Of a DNA stretch of 64,000 nucleotides, positions 58,119-64,000 are shown in pieces (the stretch's first letter is position 1; each line of letters begins with the position of its first letter). The notes under the pieces were generated by a model, which had not been told where the DNA came from, made no database searches, and saw only the letters and a list, made by a program, of their open reading frames with translations. This DNA is from Podarcis raffonei (lineage: Eukaryota > Chordata > Lepidosauria > Squamata > Lacertidae): contig NC_070614.1 of assembly GCF_027172205.1 (NCBI RefSeq), positions 45,518,501-45,582,500 on the forward strand. The letters are read 5' to 3'. Position numbers and translations under genes: made by a program.

Positions 58119-61100
58119 TTTTATTTATACTCCGCCCTCCCTGGCCATAGCCGGGCTCAGGGCGGCTAACACCAGTAAAATTACAGTAAAAACATAATAG
58201 GGGGAAAAAACCAATTTAAAATACAGGTTGAAATGCAATGACTGGCCCAAGGTCACCCACTGAGTTTCATGGCCAAGTCGAGGATTTGAACCCTGGTCTC
58301 TCCTGGATCTTAGCCTGACAATCTATCCACAACACCACACTGGCTCTGTGTTCCATTCCTCAGTTGCTTCCCCAAAAATGTCCAAGCAATGAAAATATCA
58401 GCTGCAAAAGCAACTGCCCGATTTCATATGTCGTATATATATAAAATGATTCTAACAATTTTTAAATAAATACTTCCATTTATAAAAGCAAGTTTACATC
58501 CAGTACAGATGCAGGCTTAAATACAGATCACCGCTTAAAAGACTTGCTAAAAAAAGGAGGGTCTTCAGTGGAGCTGTAGCTCAGTGGAAGATCATCTGCC
58601 TTGCATGCAGAAAGGTCCCAGGTTCAATCCCCGGCATCTCCCGGTAGGGCTGGGAAAGATGACTTGCCTGCAACCCTGGAGAGCTGCTGCCAATCAGTGT
58701 CAATGATACTGAGCTAGGTGGGCCAATGGCCTGGCTCAATAGAAAGTTGCTTAGCACCAAAAAGACACCAGAGACAGACAGGAGGAGGAGGAGTATTTAT
58801 AAGTGGGACCTGCAACAAAATGTTGCAGCGTATTCTTCCTCTTAGTGGGAGTGCTCCTATTGTAGTTTCCAGCCAGCCATTCCTTCTAAGCATGGCATTT
58901 CACTCTTCCCCCACTTCCCAGTTTTCCGGTTTTCTGTTCCTATTGACATGCAGCATTCTGTGGTCACTGAGGAACATTCTCAGCCTTCCTTTGTTTTTGG
59001 CTGGGGTCTGTGCATGCCTGAGAGTTGTATGTACTTTTGCCAACTTTGGGCTTCTCGCAAATGAGAGCATCCTAAAAGATACCACAGCTGGCTGAAATCC
59101 TGAACAGGAGTCCATTTTGCCATCTGTGTCCTGTCGCCAAACCCCATTGGAGCTTTTCAGTCAGCTTCATTGTGCAATTAAACATTCTATTAATTCATGC
59201 ACCCATTTAAAAAGCAATTAGGCTCCAATAATAAACGGATTCCGGCTGGTCAGGGTCGTTTGCTCAGGGGTTGAATTTCCTTATTTCACCAGCGTCTTCC
59301 TTGCACAGCAGGAAATGGCAGGAGTCTGGTGTGCTGCTGTTATCAGCAAACAAGATAAGCTCCTGGTTCTCCCCCAAACCCTCTGACAAGCGCAGAGGGC
59401 TTTGGCCGAGGCGTGCGCTGTTCTCTACACTTCAGCCCAAGTGAAACGAGAGGATACACAACGCAAGGGACTCCTTGCAGGAGAAGGCTATCAATGGCTG
59501 CTATGCTCTGCTTCCATGGCCAGAGGCAGTAATGCCGCAGGAGGAGAGAGGGATCTTGTTTCTGGTTAGCCACTGTGAGAACAGGATGCTGGACTGGTTG
59601 GGCCATTTCCAGGAAACACTTCTTAGCTTGCTACTGTTTGGTTTTTTTCCCAAATCGGAGGGGACAGGAGCTGTTGGGCATCTTTCTTACCAGAGCGCCA
59701 GACCGTTGCACAGATTTCTGCCTTTCTATAACCATTGACACGGCCCTGAATTCTCCCTCTGCAGGATTTGGACCACCCCATGGGGACGCAATACAGCGCC
59801 AACCCGCCCGTCACCATCGATGTGCCCATGGCGGACATCAGCTCCGGTTTGATGGGGCACGGCCAGCTGACCACCATCGACCAGTCGGAGCTCAGTTCGC
59901 AGCTGGGCCTCAGCCTGGGGGGCAGCGCCATCCTGCCCCCCGCAGCCCAGTCGCCTGAGGAGCGGCTCTCACCCACCCCCTCGCCAACCAGTTCCATGCA
60001 TGAGGAAGAGACGGAAGAGATCCGGCGGGTGAGTCTTGGCTTGACGGCATTCAGGGGCGTCCCAGCCTGAACGGCTGGTGTCCAGAGTCGGTTTGCGCGT
60101 GTGCAGAATCCTCTTGATTTTGTATGGATGGAACATGACCGCCATTGCTCTGCTTGCTTTGCCTCTGGCCCTGGCCTCCCATCACTGATATTCGGCCCCT
60201 GGAAAGTTCCTCCACCAGGGCATGTTGCCTTAGGGCTACAAAAAAAGGAGAAAAGGTTCCCACTTTGGGACTAGAGGATGGCACGAGGTCCAGATCCCCT
60301 GCCATGAGACTCACCAGGTGATCTTTGATCTGTCACTGCCCTGTCCTACTTCACAGGGGGGTTGCCAAGATAAAAGGAGAGGGGAGGGGAGCATGTACAC
60401 TGCCCTGAACTACTTGGGAGGAGGGCAAGGTTAAAAAACAAACGCCATAAGTCAGCCTCCCCCATTCCATTTCCAATTTTAAGCAGAAATTGGATGGCCA
60501 TCTTTCATGGATGCGTTTACAGTGGTACCTCGGGTTACATAATCTTCAGGTTACAGACGCTTCAGGTTACAGACTCCGCTAACCCAGAAACAGTACCTCG
60601 GGTTAAGAACTTTGCTTCAGGATGAGAACAGAAATTGTGCTCCGGCAGCAGCGGGAGGCCCCATTAGCTAAAGTGGTGCTTCAGGTTAAGAACAGTTTCA
60701 GGTTGAGAACGGACCTCTGGAATGAATTAAGTATGTAACCAGAGGTACCACTGTAGTTGAGATTCCTGCATTGCAGGGGGCCCGGACCAGATGCCCCTCA
60801 GGGTCATTTTCAGCTCTAAAATTCTATGATTCCATGACCGTCTGGGTCAGGTGAGCAGGTGGTGAATTCAATCCACCTGTTGCCCCATGAAGGCTCTCGG
60901 TTATTTTGGTTTGGGGGCTATTGCCTAGGACATCTTGCTGCCCTTAACCCGGGACCCTCCCAGTGTGGATAGGCTCCAACTCCCCGCAGCCTCAATGGTG
61001 AGAGAAGGAGAGTGGGCTGGGCTGGCAGTTGTCCAGCAACCTCTTGACGACTGCAGGTTTCCCCATCCGTTTTAAAAGTGAGGGCCTCTCCATTCCATTT

Positions 61101-64000
61101 TTTCTTTCAAACGCCCGTTGTTTCATGCGAAAGTGGCCCACTTCCTCTCCTGCGCTGTGGTTAGGCCATTTCCTTTCAATTGCTTTGAATGCTGCCAGCC
61201 CAGCTTAGCTGCCGTTTGCCTGCCTGCCTTTTCCGTCTATTCCTTATCATCCTTGATGAGATCCGGGTGGGGGGAACGGTTTGGGATTATGCACTGAGCA
61301 AAGCGGAATTGGTTCTCTACCCACCCCCCCACGGGCGAATCACCCCTAGCTGCTGCCACCGCCGTGCCCTCTGCCCCGTGGAGCCCGTTTCCAACCCTCT
61401 CCCTCTCTGTCCTTGCAGCAAGTTTCCGTCGCCAAGCCGACGGTGATGGCCCTGGCGGCCCCTGCGCCGGTGGCGGCGCCCGTGGTGGCGGTGGACGCGG
61501 GGAAGAAGCAGAAGCCGGCCAAGAAGCAGAAGAAGAAAAAGGACCCCAATGAGCCCCAGAAGCCTGTTTCGGCCTATGCTCTCTTCTTCCGCGACACGCA
61601 GGCGGCCATCAAGGGGCAGAACCCCAAAGCCACCTTCGGCGAGGTCTCCAAGATCGTCGCCTCGATGTGGGACAGCTTGGGGGAGGAGCAGAAGCAAGTG
61701 CGTGCCAAGGGGGTTGGGCAGCGGGGAGGGAGGGTGAAGTGGGAGGGGCCGGGGAGAGTGTGTTTTTTTGGGGGGGTGGACAGCATCGCTGAGGGGTTGA
61801 GGAGGAGGCTGTAGCTGCAAAGGAGCAAAGCAGAAACATTGGGGAGATCGTGAACGTGCAGTGTTGCCCTTACAGAGGGAGGGGGAGCTGCTTTGGATTG
61901 TGGCCCCAGCCAGTAGCAACATAGGTTTGCTCACTCCTGCTGTTGTTGTAGATTTTGCATTGCATAGAGACCTCCAAGGTCCTGTCCAACTTTGTGCTTC
62001 TAAAGAGAGCACTTTTTTTTAAAGAGAATGCAAACTGCAGGGTTCATCTTTGAAAAGTCTTCCCCGTAGGAAGGAATTCCTCTTCTTCCATTTCTTTTAA
62101 AAAAATATCAGCAATACACATTTTCTTTTAGAAATCTGCAGACTGAGTAATTGCAAGACGTTTTATTTGGTTGATCGCATGCTTCTTTTGACGGAATGGA
62201 ATGATCAGCCTGGATAGCTCGGTTGGTTAGAGCGTGGTGCTGATAATGCCAAGGTTGCAGGTTTGATCCGTATAGGGGATGGCTGCATATTTCTACATTG
62301 CAGGGGTTGGACTATGATCCTCAGAGACCCTTCCATCTCTGTAATTCTTGATCTTTGCAGGCTTTCTGCTAAGCAATGCCTGTGGTTTGCCTGTCCTCAC
62401 TGCAGTCTGCAGTTCTGCTTTCCCTAACAGTTTGGGGTGCGTCAGGGGTGCGGCAAAGCAGCGTGGTTTAAACAAGGAGCCTCTGCCACAGCCTGCCTTC
62501 CTCTCTCCCTGCCAGGTGTACAAGCGGAAAACGGAGGCAGCAAAGAAGGAGTACCTGAAAGCGCTGGCGGCCTACCGTGACAACCAGGAGTGCCAGGTAA
62601 GAGAAATGAGCCTTCTTGCCTCTGCCGTTCCCAGGATTGCAGGGGTGTGAAGCTGTCCTTCCCTCTCCTTTCCTGCCTCAATGGACACAGCAAGAAACCT
62701 AGAAAACTACTCTTCTTCCAGACAGAACAGCCTTTGCCAAGCTGGTGCCTTTGGATTCCTTTGGACTACAACTCCCATCAGCCCCAGCCATGCTGTCTGA
62801 TGGGAGTTGTTTTCCAAATTTAAGGTACCAGGATTGCAAAGGCTATAAAAGCCTGGGCTGGAAAGCCACTGCTACCCAGCGTAGAAAGTAGTGAGCTAGC
62901 TCAGTGTTTCCCAGACTTGGGTCTCCAGCTGTTTTTGGACTACAGCTCCTATCATCCCTAGCTAGCAAGACCAGTGGTCAAAGATGATGGGAATGGTAGT
63001 CCCCAAACAACTGGAGACCAAAGTTTGGGGAAAACTAAGCTAGATGGACCAGTGGGTGTGGCCAGTTCCTATGTTCCTGTCACCTGTTCCCTGGAGACTC
63101 CAAGCATCGAAGGCGGGACTTCCTGCATGGGCTCTGCTGCTGATGTGCATCTCCTCTGGCGGTCCAATCGGTGGTGTAACTAGAGACCACTTCGTCGGTG
63201 CCTGCAGAGAAGTAGAGGAGAAAACACAGCACTCCTGGCTTGCCCACCCTTCTCTTAACTGGATTGGGTCAGGAGCAGCTATTTACTCCCTCCCAGTGTG
63301 GTGTAGTGGTTAAGAGCAGTAGTCTCGTAATCTGGGGAACGCGTCTCCACTCCTCCACATGCAGCTGCCCTTGGGCTAGTCACACTTCTTTGACGTCTCT
63401 CAGTCCCACTCACCTCACAGAGTGTTTGTTGTGGGGGAGGAAGGGAAAGGAGAATGTTAGCCGCTTTGAGACTCCTTTGGGTAGTGATAAAGCGGGATAT
63501 CAAATCCAAACTCCTCTTCTTCCCTGGGGAAGGGACCTTTTCGTGATGCTTCTTTGGGGGCAGAATGGGAAGTGCAAGATCAGCTGCCCCCAATCATGGG
63601 GGAGCTTTCTGTGCCTCCCCCTTTTCCTTTCCTTTCCTTGACTTCTCTTTTCTTTTGGAACCAGTTGCCACCTGCATTGCGACCCCAAAAGCCCCCCTAG
63701 ATTGCTTCCCCCCCAGCTTCCTGACTCTTCTCTTCCCCTCCACTCCGCAGACGGTTGTAGAAACGGTGGAACTGGACCCCATCTCCTCGCCTTCCGAGCA
63801 GCCAGCCCCCACTGTGGAGTCCGCCTCCCCCCCGGCCCCGATGCCGCCCACCCCGCCGGCCCTGGAGAGCCCCCCTCCTGCCCCGACCGTCGTCTCGACG
63901 CAGCCCACCGTGGTGGTGACCTCGGGGGGCGGGCCCCAGGCGGGGGGCCAGACCAGCATCACCAAGATCATCATCCCCAAGCAGATGCTGCCGTCCTCCC
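49843..64000 (+). CDS. TOX4: TOX4, TOX high mobility group box family member 4 (3' end outside window)
   Basis: TOX4 is a nuclear HMG-box protein; in mammals it is a subunit of the PTW/PP1 phosphatase complex with PNUTS and WDR82. Coding exons: 49843-49848, 56550-56618, 57336-57578, 59765-60028, 61419-61697, 62516-62596 and 63751 onward, all with GT-AG introns and phase 0 junctions (397 codons visible, human protein about 621). The N-terminal half carries the conserved segments [27 protein letters not shown] and [17 protein letters not shown] lysine-rich nuclear-localisation-like cluster (about 223-235) precedes the HMG box (about 236-312; [20 protein letters not shown] and related). The linker before it has an Ala/Pro/Val-rich insertion relative to human. 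The last exon begins the Pro-rich C-terminal half. TOX, TOX2 and TOX3 are alternatives, but sequence and synteny favour TOX4. Confidence 0.97.
49860..51100. other. TOX4 intron 1, 5' part, no repeat recognised
   Basis: G-rich just after the donor (typical of sequence following a CpG-island promoter), then unique-looking sequence without recognisable features. Confidence 0.45.
51110..51240. mobile_element. Foldback hAT MITE
   Basis: GGCTCCCATCAGCCCCAGC and GGGAGTGATGGGAGTATAGT arms. Confidence 0.6.
51735..51990 (-). mobile_element. tRNA-related SINE (MIR-like), reverse
   Basis: GGAACTGTCTTATACTGAGT, CAGACCACTGGTCCATCTTG and CCTGGAGATGCTGGGGACC mirror the 58567 SINE. Confidence 0.65.
52333..52361. 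repeat. (ATTC)n microsatellite
   Basis: Seven CATT units. Confidence 0.95.
52375..52470 (-). mobile_element. tRNA-related SINE fragment, reverse
   Basis: ACAAAGCTGCCTTTTACTGA and GACTGGCAGCAACTC match the SINE 3' half. Confidence 0.5.
52475..53130. other. TOX4 intron 1, no recognised feature
   Basis: Unique-looking sequence, no ORF of note. Confidence 0.4.
53270..53635 (+). mobile_element. CR1/L3-like LINE 3' end
   Basis: GGAACTTGCTGCCACAGGAG, then CTGGACTAGATGGGC and CCTGATCCAGCAGGGCTCTT with the TTCTTATGTGTTCTTA tail. Confidence 0.7.
53637..53698 (+). mobile_element. tRNA-related SINE, left part (outermost layer of the nest)
   Basis: AGTAGGGCTGGGAGAAACTC to GTCAGTGTAGAC; continues at 56284 with GTGTAGACAGTACTGAGC. 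GTGTAGAC is duplicated by the hAT insertion. Confidence 0.65.
53699..53704. mobile_element. hAT MITE, first six bases (second layer)
   Basis: CAGGGG is the terminal hexamer of the element that resumes at 56104; a SINE inserted directly after it. Confidence 0.6.
53705..53938 (-). mobile_element. Sauria/Squam-type SINE, tail part (third layer)
   Basis: TAAAGGTAAAGGGAACCC tail to AAACTGCTAGGTTGG; the head part is at 55979-56093. The SINE is bracketed by AGACCAGGGG (53695-53704, 56094-56103). Confidence 0.9.
53939..55963 (+). mobile_element. ORF2-less L1-type (HAL1-like) element, copy B (innermost layer)
   Basis: A 15-bp duplication, AAACTGCTAGGTTGG (53924-53938, 55964-55978), brackets 2025 bp that split the SINE. 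The element has GACTTCCGGGTTAGCGCCAT at its 5' end, a GC-rich 5' UTR homologous to copy A, a roughly 200-codon ORF1 (54777-55376, one internal stop) and the L1 3' UTR (AAAAAGGGGAGGTATGAGG, AATAAATATC, A-rich tail). There is no ORF2. The 5' end carries two YY1-like GCCAT/ATGGC motifs. Confidence 0.85.
54777..55376 (+). pseudogene. L1-type ORF1-like frame of copy B, one in-frame stop
   Basis: ATG at 54777 opens [20 protein letters not shown]; a TAA at codon 24 (54846-54848) interrupts, and the same frame continues to TAA after [12 protein letters not shown]. Length (199 codons) and C-terminus match copy A (211 codons). The N-terminal part is leucine-rich, the middle acidic with heptads. Function inferred only from relation to L1 ORF1. 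Confidence 0.6.
55979..56093 (-). mobile_element. Sauria/Squam-type SINE, head part (third layer)
   Basis: CAGGAGCTGGGACCGAGCAA through CGCCACCCGTGTCCC, with the reversed B box; continues 53705-53938. Confidence 0.9.
56104..56283. mobile_element. hAT MITE, main part (second layer)
   Basis: TAGTCAACCTTTTTATACCT and inverted GGGACCAGGTTGACAACCCC ... G; terminal CCGCCCACTAATG / CACTAGTGGGCGG arms. Exact 8-bp target duplication GTGTAGAC (53691-53698, 56284-56291). Confidence 0.85.
56284..56350 (+). mobile_element. tRNA-related SINE, right part (outermost layer)
   Basis: GTGTAGACAGTACTGAGCTA and GACCAGTGGTGTGACTCC continue the SINE begun at 53637. Confidence 0.65.
56550..56618 (+). CDS. TOX4: TOX4 coding exon 2 (residues 3-25)
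   Basis: Acceptor CCCCCTAAG|TTCCCT; encodes [20 protein letters not shown] then GAE, donor GAG|GTGAGT. Sixty-nine nt, phase 0. Confidence 0.95.
57000..57195 (-). mobile_element. MIR-like tRNA-SINE
   Basis: CACCTTTCCTCCAAGGAGGT, ACAACAACCCTGTAAGGTAC, AACGTCACCCAGCGAGCTTC, and GATTTGAACTCGGGTCTCCC with a reversed tRNA-like end (ACCGCTACACCAGC). Confidence 0.65.
57336..57578 (+). CDS. TOX4: TOX4 coding exon 3 (residues 26-106)
   Basis: Acceptor GCTCAG|ACCTTC; encodes [20 protein letters not shown] through [16 protein letters not shown], donor ATG|GTGAGT. Acidic and hydrophobic transactivation-like region conserved in the TOX family. Confidence 0.96.
57579..58080. other. TOX4 intron 3, 5' part, SINE-like scraps only
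   Basis: GGCAAGTTGGTTCAATTCCT-type scraps and a MIR-like CCACAACAGCACTGTGAGGTAGG string near 58055; no clear element. Confidence 0.35.
58085..58215 (-). mobile_element. L2-type LINE 3' tail, reverse
   Basis: (TAA)n at 58089-58117, then TTATTTATACTCCGCCCTCC and CCGGGCTCAGGGCGGCTAAC, same tail as 7298-7395. Confidence 0.75.
58225..58350 (-). mobile_element. MIR-like tRNA-SINE fragment
   Basis: GGCCCAAGGTCACCCACTGA, GGATTTGAACCCTGGTCTCT and CACAACACCACACTGGCTCT. Confidence 0.65.
58567..58760 (+). mobile_element. tRNA-related SINE, best preserved copy
   Basis: A box TAGCTCAGTGGAAGA, B box GGTTCAATCC, body GGAGAGCTGCTGCCAATCAG and tail region ATGATACTGAGCTAGGTGGG. Not a tRNA gene: it has no anticodon stem or 3' acceptor pairing. 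Confidence 0.75.
58765..59465. other. TOX4 intron 3, no recognised feature
   Basis: Unique-looking; the 125-codon plus-strand ORF here shows no family resemblance. Confidence 0.4.
59470..59615 (+). mobile_element. CR1/L3-like LINE fragment
   Basis: CTATGCTCTGCTTCCATGGC and CACTGTGAGAACAGGATGCT, GGACTGGTTGGGCC match 53440-53610. Confidence 0.6.
59765..60028 (+). CDS. TOX4: TOX4 coding exon 4 (residues 107-194)
   Basis: Acceptor CTGCAG|GATTTG; encodes [20 protein letters not shown], then [15 protein letters not shown] and a Ser/Pro/Glu segment, donor CGG|GTGAGT. Phase 0. Confidence 0.96.
60478..60838 (+). mobile_element. CR1/L2-like LINE 3' end, split by a Tc1-like MITE
   Basis: AAATTGGATGGCCATCTTTC at left and TTGAGATTCCTGCATTGCAG, ATTCTATGATTCCATG at right are contiguous in the 4085-4222 copy. 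The MITE at 60520-60753 interrupts exactly at a TA. Confidence 0.75.
60520..60753. mobile_element. Tc1/mariner-like MITE inside a LINE 3' end
   Basis: CAGTGGTACCTCGGGTTACA and inverted TAACCAGAGGTACCACTG, TA duplicated on both sides. Confidence 0.85.
60840..61418. other. TOX4 intron 4, 3' part, no recognised feature
   Basis: Mixed sequence leading to the exon 5 polypyrimidine tract; nothing assigned. Confidence 0.45.
61419..61697 (+). CDS. TOX4: TOX4 coding exon 5 (NLS-like cluster and first two thirds of HMG box)
   Basis: Acceptor TTGCAG|CAAGTT; an Ala/Pro/Val-rich linker, a Lys-rich cluster ([16 protein letters not shown]) and the HMG box residues [20 protein letters not shown] through [11 protein letters not shown]. 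Donor CAA|GTGCGT is a weaker GT donor. Very GC-rich. Confidence 0.96.
61698..62205. other. TOX4 intron 5, 5' part, no recognised feature
   Basis: G-rich then AT-rich sequence; a LINE-end-like string (GACCTCCAAGGTCCTGTCCA) near 61970 is weak. Confidence 0.4.
62209..62350 (+). mobile_element. tRNA-Ile-headed SINE with CR1/L2-like 3' tail
   Basis: CCTGGATAGCTCGGTTGGTT, AGAGCGTGGTGCTGATAATGCC and AAGGTTGCAGGTTTGATCC closely follow tRNA-Ile(AAU) as recalled, with A and B boxes. It then runs into TACATTGCAGGGGTTGGACT, the tail of the LINE seen at 4085 and 60478. The acceptor 3' half does not pair, so it is a SINE, not a tRNA gene. Confidence 0.75.
62516..62596 (+). CDS. TOX4: TOX4 coding exon 6 (end of HMG box)
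   Basis: Acceptor GCCAG|GTGTAC; encodes [20 protein letters not shown] then RDNQECQ, the third HMG helix, donor CAG|GTAAGA. Eighty-one nt, phase 0. Confidence 0.96.
62733..62835. mobile_element. Foldback hAT MITE
   Basis: GGACTACAACTCCCATCAGC / GATGGGAGTTGTTTTCC arms. Confidence 0.65.
62905..63050. mobile_element. Foldback hAT MITE, long perfect-like stem
   Basis: TTCCCAGACTTGGGTCTCCA, GCTGTTTTTGGACTACAG at left pair with GTAGTCCCCAAACAACTGGA, GACCAAAGTTTGGGGAA at right; centre identical to 5275-5310. Confidence 0.75.
63288..63525 (+). mobile_element. tRNA-derived SINE (second squamate family)
   Basis: CAGTGTGGTGTAGTGGTTAA, GAGTGTTTGTTGTGGGGGAG and ATATCAAATCCAAACTC with a CTT-rich tail; same family as 32891-33145. 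Confidence 0.75.
63751..64000 (+). CDS. TOX4: TOX4 coding exon 7 (partial, runs off the window)
   Basis: Acceptor TCCGCAG|ACGGTT; encodes [20 protein letters not shown], a Pro-rich stretch, then [16 protein letters not shown], which matches human NITKLIITKQMLPSS as recalled. The frame is open to the window edge. Confidence 0.94.

Noticed and set aside
61317-62012. 231-codon minus-strand ORF
   Set aside because: Antisense shadow of the GC-rich TOX4 HMG exon; product is simple Leu/Arg/Gly sequence.
62209-62280. tRNA-Ile gene
   Set aside because: Anticodon arm and 3' acceptor do not complete a cloverleaf and the sequence runs into a LINE-type tail; it is a SINE.

Overview
This window is nuclear DNA from a squamate reptile, most likely a lizard. 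The evidence is several tRNA-derived SINEs of the Sauria/Squam type, together with L2, CR1/L3 and L1 LINEs and many short hAT and Tc1/mariner-like DNA elements, all lying in the introns of typical vertebrate genes. Species is not resolved. All gene identities come from translating exons and matching remembered vertebrate proteins; no search was run.

Three protein genes are present, in the order known from human 14q11.2. (1) CHD8 is on the minus strand, 73-14076. Eleven coding exons run from the start ATG at 14076 to the beginning of the SNF2 helicase, giving 805 codons; the rest lies beyond base 1. Its untranslated 5' part reaches into a CpG-rich promoter near 31.8-32.4 kb, so the first intron is about 18 kb. 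(2) RAB2B is on the minus strand, 35520-49084. It is complete: eight coding exons and 212 residues ending in a double cysteine, with one GC-AG intron. (3) TOX4 is on the plus strand from 49843. Seven coding exons are visible, including the whole HMG box; the seventh runs off the end. RAB2B and TOX4 are divergent and share a 758-bp CpG-rich promoter carrying ETS and CRE-like sites.

The products do not form one pathway. CHD8 is a chromatin remodeller, RAB2B a Golgi/autophagy small GTPase and TOX4 an HMG-box subunit of a nuclear PP1 phosphatase complex. Their linkage is conserved synteny.

Introns and spacers are dense in transposons. The most unusual are two L1-related elements (41990-44160 and 53939-55963) that keep a 5' UTR, a roughly 200-codon ORF1 and the L1 3' UTR but have no endonuclease/reverse transcriptase ORF, so they resemble mammalian HAL1. 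The second is the innermost layer of a four-deep nest of insertions in TOX4 intron 1, each layer marked by its own target-site duplication. A 1.1-kb strongly strand-biased C-rich/G-rich island (19870-21000) inside CHD8 intron 1 is a candidate alternative promoter. A solo LTR fossil lies near 477-830. No prokaryotic features, CRISPR array or functional tRNA/rRNA gene was seen.
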